The position numbers were made by a program, and so were the translations under genes. Positions 23,188 to 34,800 of a stretch of DNA of 64,000 nt are shown here, in pieces (within the stretch, counting starts at the first letter, position 1; each line of letters starts with the position of its first letter). This DNA is from Vesta saturnalis (taxonomy: Eukaryota; Arthropoda; Insecta; Coleoptera; Lampyridae), in the NCBI GenBank assembly GCA_036346205.1, contig JARFJB010002010.1, forward strand, positions 1,229,501-1,293,500. Direction: 5' to 3'. The notes beneath the pieces were generated by a model. It made no database searches and was not told where the DNA came from. It saw only the letters and a program-made list of their open reading frames with translations.

Positions 23188-24390
23188 AATTAAGAATTTT
23201 ATTGAACTAAAACAAGTACGATTATCTTTTAAGTATACATTTTTTTCCTCTTTACTGTTATTGTTGCATTAAGTACGGCTCATTCATTCAAAAGGTAATC
23301 GAACTTTAATTATTCTGTTTCTGTTTCCCTTTCTAGTTTTACGAAAGGAGACATTTTACTCGTAACGTATTTATGGGTGGCTTTTGTTAACCACGCCATT
23401 GTATATAATTTATATGCAGAATTTGTCAATATTCATCCACTGTTTATTTTACTTTGTCGTTTATTTGTGTCAATCGTGTTCATAACTGGCTACACCTTCT
23501 GATAAGCGAAATTAGTTTATGCATATTTTCGAATTTAAGGATCGATTGGAAATTGCGTAATGAGCCCGATCGATCACAAAATTTCATTTTGGCTTTGAAA
23601 TATTAAAGCAGAACACTACTAACAAAGTACTTCATTTTCTTTTACTATTCAGCCTACATTACTAGTTTGAAGTATTAAAGCTTAAACATATTTTTGAATG
23701 TCTAAATACGATTTTAAAGATAAAGTATTAATAAAATATGACAATTTCATCGATGATACAAGCACTAATCATTCTAATGTTGAATTATTCAGCAATTAAG
23801 GAACATTGTTTTTTTTTTTTTGTTAAACCGATTTCGTTTATTTTGTTTAGAATTTTCTCAATTAGGAGCATTTATTTAATTCAAAGTTTTATAACAGTTA
23901 GAAATATAAATTTATAGATATACGAGGGACCTTTAAAAAACTACATAAGTTAACGTTTTATTTTTATGAATTGGAGTTTCTATCCGTGCAGGGTGTGTTC
24001 AGTAAGTTATAACGACTCGTGTATCACTGAATTTTCTGAAGTTTTGAGTTGATTTGTTTGGGAGTGTGTTTGACTTTGAGAAGTTAGTGTTTGAATTTAC
24101 TGAGTAGGCTGAAATCCTGTCTTCCACAGTCATATAGGATTAATTTACCATCTCGCCTAAGACGATTTATTATAGTAAAATTTAAGATTTTGGTGGTGCC
24201 AAGAGACATCTTTCCCATACTGAGCTGTATAAGTTATGAATTTATGGTAAGTGTAAGGTGTTTGAGTTTGTTATTCAATCATTTTATTACTTATCTCGAT
24301 CCCGCCCATTTCCACTGTAGCTGGCATGGCAACCCGCTTACTAATGTAAGCATACGCGACGTCTAGTGCGGATTGGACGTGTAATAATAC

Positions 24391-25990
24391 CCACAGCATT
24401 TATTTTTCTTATTTTGACATACCCATGTCTCACTTCCATGCAGTACTGACGGGACAAACACGCCATTATAGATTCCACGCATTCTTTATCTTATCCCTTC
24501 TCGTTTTACCACTTGCGCTTCTCAGTAATCTTATACCTACGGCATTTATTTTTCTTTCGTGCTTTTTTTGACATGCCCATGTCTCACTTCCATATAGTAC
24601 TGACGGAACAAACACGCCACTGTAGATTGCTCACGGTTTCGTTTTCCATTATCGTCCACATACCTCTAATCACTTTCCTTCCATCATTGACCCTTCGTCC
24701 AATCTCGCCATCCATTGTACTATGGTACTGCACATGTGCAGTACACATTCTATCCAAATATACCAACGTATCCACTTGTTCCACAATTTCATCTTGCAGA
24801 GTAAATACTCTACTTTCCTTTTCACCTTCCCTATTGAACACCACAATCTTAGTTTTGTTCACGTTTACCTGTAGGTCCATACTCTTACAGACACTACCAA
24901 ACTTTCTCAGAGATGTTTGTATCTCATTCACACTGTCACTTAATAAGACTGTGTGATCTGCATACACCAGAACTTATACATTTACGTCACCAACCATTAT
25001 ACCATTTGTATCGGTCATGCATGCATACATTAAACAACCACGGTTACATCACACTCCTTGCTCAATATTAAAATATTCACTCACACCTCCTTTCACCCTA
25101 ACACATGGGCGACTACCGTTGTATACTGCCCTTATTCCGTTTATTAGACCTTTATTTACGCCATATTCATTTAATATTTCCTACAGTTTCTCCCTATTCA
25201 CACTGTCGTATGCTCTCTCCAGATCTACAAGCGCACAGTACAGTTTCCTTTTTACACTTAAACACTTTTCGGTCACCTGATGGAGAGCAACCATCTGATG
25301 AACAAATCGTCTCCCTGGCACGAAGCCACCCTGCACATCCCAAATCTTAGTTTGTGTAGTTTCTCGTACTCATCAACCAGTATTCTTCCACATACTTTAC
25401 CAGGTACACTGAACAAACTTTTTTCTCTGTAGTTCTGGCAATCACTCTTGTTCTCCTTAACCTTAAATAGTGGTACAAATTGCACTTCCATACTTTAGCA
25501 TTTCACAAGTGATTTCATCTACGTCTGCTCCTTTACCGTTTTTTAACCTGCCTACCGTGTTCTCTACCTAATTTATTCCAATAGCTTTTTCAGTTTGATG
25601 CACCATTCTACATACTCCTTATCTAAACCTTTATTCTTACTTTCGTCACTAACGCACAGCTTTCCAAAATGTTCTTGCAAGCATTTCCTCACTTCACAAT
25701 CGCCATACTATTCCGTTGCTCGTATTCATCACTCCTGCAGCGTTCTGTTTTGGGCCACGTTTTGCATTTTTGACCTACTTCTAGAATAGTTTTATGTTTC
25801 CCTCGAAATCATTCTGCATTTTGTCTCCTTCCACAACCATCACTTCCTCTTTACTTATTCTCACTGCCTCCTTCGCTTCTTTGTTTCTGAATCTGTACAC
25901 CTCATATAATCGCTTTTACTCAGTCTCATTTTTTGCAGCAATCATTGCCATGTACGAATCTTTTTTCTTACATACTGCCTTTTTTACTGA
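24391..25990 (-). pseudogene. LINE reverse-transcriptase ORF, main body (non-LTR retrotransposon)
   Basis: Minus-strand pieces, in order from 25990 downward: a basic linker (VRISKEEVMVVEGDKMQN), VPLFKVKENKSDCQNYREKS (about 25470-25420, the GDKSDCxNYRGISLLS region in related elements), VPGKVCGRILVDE, then YADHTVLLSDSV at about 24965-24930. There the family motif is YADDTVLL and the second catalytic Asp has become His. NVNKTKIVVF follows. Several frame changes separate the pieces, and the endonuclease domain is not seen. The element is dead. The clade is uncertain (RTE- or CR1/jockey-like); the tail lies at 21446-21840. Confidence 0.7.
24394..24620. repeat. Partial tandem duplication inside the LINE, period about 147 bp
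   Basis: GCATTTATTTTTCTT, ATGTCTCACTTCCAT and ACAAACACGCCA occur at about 24396-24475 and again at about 24543-24618. The sequence CATTCTTTATCTTATCCCTT (24480) also duplicates 21781-21800 on the other side of the insertion. Confidence 0.7.
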
Positions 25991-26749
25991 GAGGGAGTGC
26001 CCTCGCAGAAACTAGTAGTAAAACTGCATAACTGTAAGAAAGCGTAAAATTACTTAATTTAACAGCAAACTCAAGTAGTTAGTAATCGCAATGTATACAA
26101 AACAAAATGTGATGAGGAGTTGAACAAATTGCTTAGCTAACACCATAGCCCAAAGATTATTTTTTTTGTGTAAGAAGGTTTAACTCGGCAATTGTTCGTA
26201 AAAGTTATTTTGAAACCCGGTGTACGTTACAAATAAATAAGAAATCGCCGTCTACCCAAGCTTGCCCTTATGGGTCAATATGCAATAAAGCACTGGACGG
26301 GTAGGTGGTCTGACTATAAAGTAAACCAATATACCGGAGGGGCCACGTAGTTTCTTGCTAAATACAGCCCCTAAGTGCGGAACAGGGTCCATGTTACCGA
26401 ATGGGATACATCAACTTACCACAACGGTACTGTTAAAAAACACACTAGCAAACATACAACTAAATAAGGAATACAGTATTAGGAACTTAGTTTATATAAA
26501 TATTTAATATATTTTAAATATATAAATATTTTTTAGGAAAGAATATTTCTGTTTAAATTGTCCATTAACACTACCGAAAATTGAGCAACATTGGTTTCGC
26601 AATAATCGCCGTGACCTAAATTTGTATACATTTTGTATTAGTTCTATATTAAACAATACAAATCCAATTTCAACAGATCGGTTCAGTTGAATAACAGAAG
26701 TTAATAGTCATAATTCCAAAATATGTAAATATTCTATATAACTAATCGT
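25991..26749. other. Intergenic, no feature seen
   Basis: No coding signal between the LINE and the piggyBac element. Confidence 0.45.
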
Positions 26750-26753
26750 TTAA

Positions 26754-29050
26754 CCCTGGATGGATCAAGGGTGGACAAAAAGTAGTCACGATTTCGAATT
26801 TTGGCTATATATTTTTTAATTATTCCTTTAAAATTCTGAAAAAATTAGACATTGTTCCTATACATGTAGTGCACCTTATATTGTGATAGCGAAGGAGTTA
26901 TGCATAATTAAATTAGGTTTATATTGAAAAAAGCCTTGGTCCAACCTGCGACTAATATGGTTATACGCAGTCTGGCGTTCTGTGTAGCGGTAGCGTTGTA
27001 ATTACGGGTTATTTGTTGCATTTGTGTTGTTTTGTAAGTTGATTTAAAATTGCTATAAATTAGTGAGTGCGGTGTCAAACATTTCCTAGACTTTTGTTAG
27101 TAAAAATGAGTAAATATTTAACTCAAAAGGAATTAGAGTTTGAGGCAGAAAACGTGTCAGATTTTGAGGTTATGTCAGTGGGTGATGCCGAAAATAATGA
27201 CTCGGATGTAAGTGAACCAGAGGACTGTACAGTTGTTTATTGAGAAGAAGCCAGTGATGAGTTAGATGAGAGCAGTTCTGATATTATAAAGAGTATAAAA
27301 GTAAATCAGATAGAATTTATTTAGCACATTCTCCACGGTACGGTTGGAAAGCAGTCCCCAATATTTTTTGCGACCGACCAGGTTTACGTACTGACGGAAA
27401 GGTTCAATCTATTCTGGAATCTTTCTCAAAATTCATTACGACAGAAATCCTCCAAAAAGGTGTAACATATACAAATGAGGAAGCAGAAATTAAAAATGTA
27501 GAAAAGACTGATACAACAGAAATTATGGCACTATTGGGTGTTCTGATTTTGATGGGTGCTAATGATGACAATAATTTAGACTATCATGATTTATTTTCTA
27601 AGAAATTTGGACGAGCAGCTTATATTGGTGCAATGTGCCGCAACATATTCAGAGAATTGTTGGGGATTTTAAGATATGATAGCAAAACTACTCGGCAGGA
27701 AAGGCAAGCTGAAGACAAATTTTCTCCGTTTCGTGAAATTTTTGAAGAGATAAATGAATCATTCTTGAAATATTTTACACCGGGTATGAACGTCGTAATT
27801 GATGAGATGTTGTCCTTATTTAGAGGGAGGTGCCCGCTTAAAGCATTCATGAAAGATAAACCTGGAAAATACGGCGTTTCGATAAGGATGCTAGCAGACT
27901 GTGATACACGTTACGTTCTACGCATGGAAGTTTACGCAGGTAAAACAGAAGGTAGTATCCCCAGAATCTAGAGGTCCAAAAGGAATTGTAAAACGACTTT
28001 TATCTCCAGTTAATAACTCCGGTCGTAACGTTACAACTGATAGATACTACACATCTGTAGATCTAGCAAAAGAATTGTACACAGATTTTAAACTTACACT
28101 AGTTGGGACCATGCAACTAAACCGTAAACACATAGCTGAGGTGCTGAAAAAAACTGAAGGAAGACGACTCTATCCTAGTATGTTTGCCTTTACGGATCCC
28201 AAGACTGGACAACCTCCTGTTACTTTGGTTTCATACGTTACACGTGAAAAACCCACAAAAATATTGATTCTTCTTCCACGCAACATACAGATGATATTGT
28301 TCGCACGGACAAAAAAAAACAAATCTGATATAAATTTCTTCTATAATGAGATCAAAGGAGGAGTGGACGTCATCGATCAGATGGCCAGAAAATACACAAC
28401 AAAGCAATCCACAAGACGATGGCCACTATCAATTTTTTATACATTGATAGACATTGAGCTCTCAATGCGTATTCTTTGTTTATACTAAATTTTCCAAACT
28501 GGAATGAGAAAAAGACCAATAGTCATCGCTTATTCCTTCAAGAACTTGGGCTTGCTTTGCTGTTACTAAACGTAGAAAGAAGATCAAAAACGTCAATGGT
28601 TTACACTCATACGTCGTACTGGCCATGGAAAACCTACTGGAGAGAAAGTTAGAACCTAAAAAGTAACTGAAACGTCATCTCACGTTATGAAGGGTAGATG
28701 TCATTTTTGTTGCAAAGTGGCATCATCTAAAAATCAACAGATAAGTAAGTTATAAAAAACAACAATTACTTGCTGTAAATGTCAGAAATATGTATGGGGA
28801 AAGCACAGCCAGAAGTCCAACACCTGTCTAAAGTGTGATATAGATTCTAATGCTGACAGTGAGTGAAAATAGTCCATGTAATAAGTATTAATATTAATTT
28901 TTTAAAGATTTAGAATGTTTTTATGTTATTTTTGTTTTTCCAAATCATTATCTTTTGAATAAAAAATGTTTGTACCCTTCAAACATATGTGGACATTTTT
29001 TACCCACCTTGGTCCAACCTGATACTGAAAATAGCTTGGTCCTGCCAGGG
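26754..29050 (+). mobile_element. piggyBac-family DNA transposon with intact TTAA target sites
   Basis: TTAA at 26750-26753 is followed by CCCTGG; at the other end CCAGGG is followed by TTAA at 29051-29054. This is the hallmark of piggyBac insertion, giving a 2297-bp element. Subterminal CCTTGGTCCAACCTG (26934-26948) recurs as CCTTGGTCCAACCT at 29007-29020. Related GATCAAGGGTGG near the left tip and AGCTTGGTCCTG near the right tip extend the terminal pattern. The single internal gene has stops and frameshifts. Confidence 0.93.
27107..28866 (+). pseudogene. piggyBac transposase, frameshifted
   Basis: ATG 27107 opens an acidic N-terminus (SDFEVMSVGDAEN, DSDVSEPED) that hits TGA at 27241. After a frame change near 27290, LAHSPRYGW..., VTYTNEEA and IMALLGVLILMGA follow. 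NVVIDEML at about 27790-27810 holds the first catalytic Asp. A frameshift near 27945 leads to GPKGIVKRLLSP, TTDRYYTSVDLAKELY (second Asp region, about 28035-28080) and GGVDVIDQMARKY (third Asp region, about 28350-28390). Further frame changes precede a cysteine-rich end at about 28685-28866 with CHFC, CCKCQK and CLKCD, the zinc-binding domain of this family. The enzyme would cut and paste at TTAA; this copy cannot be translated whole. Confidence 0.9.
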
Positions 29051-29054
29051 TTAA

Positions 29055-31015
29055 GGTAAAGCAAGTACAAACGTTTTGGTATTATCAAAGTATTAGATGT
29101 AGGTTTAGGGAATGATAATTAGCAATGACGAAATAACATTAAATAGATCGGATGACCTTAGAATATGAACATTTGAAACTATTTGATTACAAAATCATGT
29201 GTTGATGCATCCGCCCTAAGTAGGTACAAGATTTAAAAAACGCCAAAAATACATAAAAATATTTCTAATTTCCAAATCACCCATTATAACCTATTGTGTG
29301 CGTTACTGAAAACAAGAAAACATTTTGCAGTTAAAAAAACATTGAAAAAATCAATTTTAGTGTTTCCTACAATTACGTATCACACTGTATATATTTTAAA
29401 ATACAAACGATACTGCTGTCTACCTCTTTACTGGTTACTGGATTGTAATATCTCAAGTGAATGAGAATTGTAATAAAGATAAATATTTGAGATATGCGTA
29501 TATCAGAGAGTTACATAAAAATTTAGTAATTATAGTATAAATTATGAAGTAATATACATTCCAATTTTAAACAATTTAGTTGAGTATTGTGGGAAACTAA
29601 GCAGATTGTACAATTAAAGTCGGTTGTTCAGAAAAAAAATTAAAATATCAATCGTGTGATATACAGTTTAATGAATATTGATATACATATTAATATATTA
29701 ATTATAATTTAATACTAGAATATACCAAAACACAAAACATGCTAAATAATACACTTCGTTATACGTACCATTTTGGCTCGACCGTATATAGAACCTGAAA
29801 AAAAAGAATTTAGAGATGAATAAATGTAATTAAACTTAACTAACAACGTTCATTACTTTTGCCGCAATTACTTAAACAAACTAATTGTAACCATTTACTA
29901 GGTCGAATTATTTACTCCTAAATTAATAACCAGCTACTTATTTTGATAATGTGATAAAAATGTTTCTATTTAATTTTGAATGATTTTTATATTATATTAT
30001 TTATATTTATATTATTTTATATTATATTATATTGTTATATTAATCTACTAAGATTTTAGCTCAATTAGTCCCTTCTTTTTAATTACAAAGGATAACTTGC
30101 CACATTTCTTTGTTGGGCTTTGTTAGTTTGATGGTGTTTAAATACTTAATTAATAAACGTATTAACACGCATTTTACAACTAACCAGTAGACGACTTTCA
30201 AGCACGACTACACCAAGAGTAAAGCGAGGACATCAGCCCCATCATTCTATCGGGCTCCCAATATTCTTGCACCTATACAGCGGGGTGTGATGATTCACAT
30301 CTGAGGAAGCCCAACCTTACGATAGAATATATTTATGCACTAACTTTCATACAACCTTTGCTAAGAGTCATCGTAAAAGATCTCAAGCTCAAAATCCAGG
30401 GTCACGGTAACCATCGTTTTCTCATCATCACCGACATCGACGAGACCCATGACACCAACGCGTTCATCACCTACCTCTGCCTTATCTTTCGCAACATTCG
30501 CTGCTTTTCTACCATCACAAACAAAAAGATATTCAATATTCTCAATCGCTTTTTCATACTTACCATTTACAACAAGCTCCAGTAAACTTGCAATACCAAA
30601 CCTACAATCATTACCAAACGTACTACTACGATATTGCATCTTCAGTATCTTGTAGAAACACAATTCTCAAAAATAGTTTATTGCCCCCTCCCCAACGCTC
30701 ATGGTTAAACAGCACGCTTAACCACAACCACACCTGCCTTCTCTACCTAGCCCCTGACAGTTACGATTCAGTGCACAATATAGCATAATTTCAATTAGCG
30801 AGACGAAATTCTCAGGTTCTCAAGAAAGCCTCCGCTGTATTAACTTTCCGAATGTTACCAAATCAATCCATATCAATTTTCCACTATCTCAACGTGTTGC
30901 CGTATTTGGTTCCACTTGTGCGCAAGTGGGTTATATATCAGACACATTACCGACGAGAAACTTACTCTGACCCTCCTATCTTGAAAGCTACGAAACGTCC
31001 ACCCGCTTATGCTTG
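29055..31015. other. Intergenic, no gene recognised
   Basis: AT-rich, with a purer TTATATTATATTA run near 29990-30040. At 30242-30330 ATTCTATCG and CGATAGAAT form an inverted pair about 70 bp apart around a GC-richer block. CCACTTG..CAAGTGG (30912-30929) is a small hairpin. Overlapping open frames at 30358-30788 on both strands have no recognisable domain. Confidence 0.45.
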
Positions 31016-31560
31016 ACCAGACCAAAGTATAGAAACTGTAGTGTCTTTTTCTTTCTTTCTTCTTTTCAGCTTTTTAGGGTCCACTGCTGGACATAAGCCT
31101 CCTCCATTTCTTTCCATGTGTCTCTGTCTTGGGCTTTCAGTGTCCAATTTTTTCCCGCTATTTCTCTTAAATCGTCGCGCCATCGTGCTTGTGGCCGTCC
31201 AACGCTTCTTTTTGTTTCCCGTGGTCGCCATTGTAATATTTTCTTTGTCCACTTTTCGTTGTCTCGAGCGATATGACCCGCCCAACGCCACTTCAGTCTC
31301 GCAATCCTTTCCACAACATCTTCGACCCTCGTTCTTGCTCTTATTTCCTCGTTTCGCATCCTGTTTCTCAGGCTGACTCCGAGCATGGTTCTTTCCATTG
31401 CTCGTTGGCAGATTCTTAATATGTTTGCACTGTGTTTTGTCAGCGTCATTGTTTTCATGCCATATATAGCTACATATGGCATGGAAACTGTAGTGTGGCA
31501 GGTGCTAACTATTTCCTGAGCTTTGCAACTCATCATTGAGTTCCTAAAACTTCGACTGGA
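31016..31560 (-). pseudogene. RTE-like LINE, 3' end of the reverse-transcriptase ORF (5'-truncated)
   Basis: The minus-strand frame 31536-31066 reads YGMKTMTLTK, RAMERTMLGVSLRNR, RTRVEDVVERIARLKWRWAG, HIARDNEKWTKKIL, WRPRETKRSVGRPQARWRDD and DRDTWKEMEEAYVQQW. This is the characteristic end of the reverse-transcriptase ORF of a common arthropod LINE group, finishing with EAYVQQW. The reading frame of 156 codons is open, so decay here is limited, but the element is truncated on its 5' side near 31560. A CTTTTTCTTTCTTTCTTCTTTT tract at 31044-31065, within the last codons of this frame on the opposite strand, may relate to the 3' tail. Confidence 0.8.
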
Positions 31561-31889
31561 TATTCCATTCCAAAGAATTCTCCTCCATTACCAATAAAAA
31601 CGCCATCGGCTTTTCATATATTCTTCTCGGTTAGCTCCTACTTCGTACAGAATCTAGATCAAACTTTTCGTAATTACCAAGCTGTCTTTATAGTAGACTA
31701 AACCATACGCATCGAATCTCTTTCTTACATGTACACTGATCGTCATCTGGGCAACACGACCAGGTCGCATCACTTCCCTTTATCGGATAAAATTAACTCC
31801 TCCTATACTTAAAAGGACCAAACATATTACCAATTTCCAATATACGTAATGAATTAATAAAAAGTAGTGACCAACTTAGCTCCCTTCTT
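31561..31889. other. Intergenic, no feature seen
   Basis: Short stretch between the LINE end and segment B with normal base composition. Confidence 0.4.
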
Positions 31890-34800
31890 AACTTACTAAG
31901 GTCAAATCTTAGCTGGAATTAACAAATTTTTGGATGAATTATTTTTTTGGACTTATAGCAAAATTTTAGGAATATTTAAATTTTAGTGGGCCATGGGTTT
32001 TATTATTAAAAATTTTTATATAATAATTATTATTTAATTATTTTGTTAATATTAAGATTTTACCAATGGTTTAGAAATTTTAAATTTATTAAATTATTTA
32101 TAATTAATCTTAAGTATTTTATAATTAATATTATTAATTTTATAAAATATTAATTTTATTAACGATTTTATTAATTGTTGTAACCATTTCCAATTTTTTT
32201 AAATTTTTAAAAAATTATTAATAAATGTATATTTTTCGAAAGATACTTCTTTTAAAAAATAATTTTATTTTTCTTATGGTCCTTTTTAGATGAACTTAAT
32301 TAACAAAATTCAATAATTGGGAAGATCTCAATTAAGGAGTTAAATAATCTTAGATAGTTTTAAGTTTAAAAAAATTTTCCTTTAACAAGATGGGGAACCA
32401 ATTTTATCTATGTAAGGAGTATTAAACCAATATTTTATAAATGGATGATTTTTAACATTTCATGGATTTTGCTTGGCCATTGAAACCGAAATTTTTTTCA
32501 AATTTAAAAATGAAAGTAGATCTTTTAAAATAGTTATTTTTAATTAAATTAAAATATGGTATTAACGTAAAAGATTTTAACCTTATAACCAGTTTTTAAT
32601 ATAAATTTATTGCATTTATTTATTAAAATTACTAATTAAATGTTTTTGTTTAAATTCCATTTGTTAATATTTTAAAATTCCTATTTACATCCTTTAGGTT
32701 TTGAACTGAGGATTTTTTTTTGTTAACAAGTAAGAAATAATTTATAAAAAATTTTAGTTAACAATAATTTTAATAATTATCTGTAATTTTTAAATGATCC
32801 AAATTATTAAACCAAAGTTAATTTTTATAACTAAACCAATCTGAAAAATTTAACACCTATTTAAATATTAATAACTTGCTTTTTATTAAACCTATTGATT
32901 TACATTAAATATTCAATTTTTAAACTTTTAACAAAAATTGGTTTAAAAACTTAATATCCTTATTCCCCTTGTAAGATTCTTTTTTAAAAAATACGAGAAT
33001 AATTGAAAAAATATGTATTTTTAAAAATAAATCAAAAAGTAAATTCAAAACCCATGGTTTTTAAAAACATTAAATTACCGAATTTTAAATTGTGTTCGAA
33101 ATTTAGGCATATACTCTATGTTGACTGTTAATAAAAGTAATTCTTATTTAATGTTGAGGATATGTAACAAGGTGTGAAAATATATGGAAAAAATATAAAT
33201 CTCTTCAAAGTTAAATAATTTCGTAAATTGTAACGCTATGGTTCCTAAAATTTAAACTTTCCCAAGAAAGGCTTTTTATCTTCCGTTAAAATGTCTTAAA
33301 TGTTTAAATTAAATTAATTCTTGAATGCAGGAAATTATTCGTGATGGATGAATTTAACAATAAATCGAAAGGCTATGGCAATGCTTAAAGTCGAAAGTCA
33401 AAATCTTTTTCCTTTAAAAAATATGTTCGGGAAGGTTATAATAGTTGAAGAATTCCTAAGATTAATTCGGGATCGAAAATTAAATTTTCGGGTCCAAAAT
33501 TTAATTTGGTTCTAAAGTCAGAAGATGGTTATAAAGGACATTCATAAAATTTGGAAAATGAAATCAAAAAATAAGAAAAAATTCAACAGAACTTCGAATA
33601 AAATTAAAAGTTTGGGAAATTAATCTTTACTGAATTTTACAATTGCTTTTGTTGTTTAAAATTCCGTTTAAAAAGGTAATTTTAATTATTTAATTTTATT
33701 TATTTTATATTTTAAAATCAAAAAAGGTGTTTATTGGAAAAGGAAAAAAATTTAAAAACAGTATTCCTTTTCAGAGGATGGGCCGCTCTAAAAAGTTAAG
33801 GGATAAGCGGAACAAATTTTAAAAGCTTTCTTTAACTTTGTCCCTTTTTGTAAGTTAAAAATTATTTACTTAAAAAATAATTACTATTTAAGCGTTAATT
33901 GAAAATTCTTTTGAAAAATGTATTGCCAAAGTTAATTGAAAGTTTGATCGAATATGAAGTAAGTTTAAAATTATTAACCAAAAATTTTATTAATTTTAAG
34001 TTAAATTTAACGTTTACTTTATTAAAATAAATTAGGTTAAAAAAATTTTAAATAAAGAAAAAATTGAAAATTCGCATATTTTAACGTTGTACATTCAAAA
34101 ATTTTATATTTTTCGTTAATTTGAATAATAACGCCTTTGATAACAATTAAGCTCAAGTAACTAATTTTAATATTATAAATAAATATTTAAATAAGTTTTT
34201 AAGACTACTTAAGTTAACTCCAATTAATTTAAAGCATGTATAAAATGGTTAAGAGATCTAAAATTTCTTTTTCCCAAGCATATTTAAGAAACCCTTATTT
34301 TTGAACGGAGTTTTACTTTTATAAAAAGAATGTTGAAATTTGAAATCTTGCTACATTTTAACCAATTTAACAATTTATTGAATCATTTCCAATATTTAAA
34401 CTTAAATGTTTTTTTAAAGATAAAAATTTTGAAGCTTTAATAATTATATTCTACAGTTAAATTTAATTAAAATTCAAAATTTCCATTTTTACTTTTAATT
34501 ATCTGTTTTTAATTAACAAATATTTTAACAAATTAGCTGGTGTTTCTTTTATAAAATTGGGTTTTTTTTCTAATGAAAGTTCAATATCTAATGCATTTAC
34601 TAGTTTAGAAACTATTTATTTATGCTCCTTAAAGTTTAAAAGATAAATTGTTAATAAACAATTTTTAAACCATTTCATCATAAACATTACCTAAATAAAT
34701 GCAATAAAATTTGAACTTTAAATTTAATAAATCTAGTTGAACATTAAAATAAAACTAAATATTTTCATTTATGCTCGTAAATATTTAAATTTTTCCTATT

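Larger units (their letters stand above)
21843..24390. mobile_element. About 2.5-kb insertion splitting a LINE; ends weakly inverted
   Basis: LINE sequence stops near 21840 and resumes at 24391 (CACAGCATTTATTTTTC, matching CTACGGCATTTATTTTTC at 24536). The insert begins GGGTTATTTTGACGT and ends ACGTGTAATAATACCC. Read as reverse complement the end is GGGTATTATTACACGT, a loose inverted match, which suggests a DNA transposon or a rearranged block. Inside are a TATA-like promoter region and a decayed short ORF. There is no recognisable transposase. Confidence 0.4.
15540..25990. repeat. Segment A: source-like copy of a large direct duplication
   Basis: By-eye anchors in this segment recur in the same order and orientation in 31.9-38.6 kb (segment B). 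Examples: AACAAGATGGGG (about 16000 and 32387), ACAATTGCTTTT (18291 and 33640), CAGAGG..ATGGGCCGC (18523 and 33773), TTTACTTTTATAAAAA (19345 and 34316), CAAAGTTCAAAGAA near 20304 against TTTCAAAGAAGAAA near 34979, and AATAAGAAACTCTAA (20458) against AATAAGAACTCTAAA (35096). Segment A keeps recognisable transposon coding sequence and normal base composition. B is much shorter and richer in A and T. End points are approximate. Confidence 0.65.

Noticed and set aside
30358..30788. Overlapping open frames on both strands (up to 100 codons)
   Set aside because: No recognisable domain, no sign of a transposon around them, and equally open on both strands, so chance is likely. The minus frame (GIASLLELVVNGKYEKAIENI) looks somewhat protein-like but is not supported.
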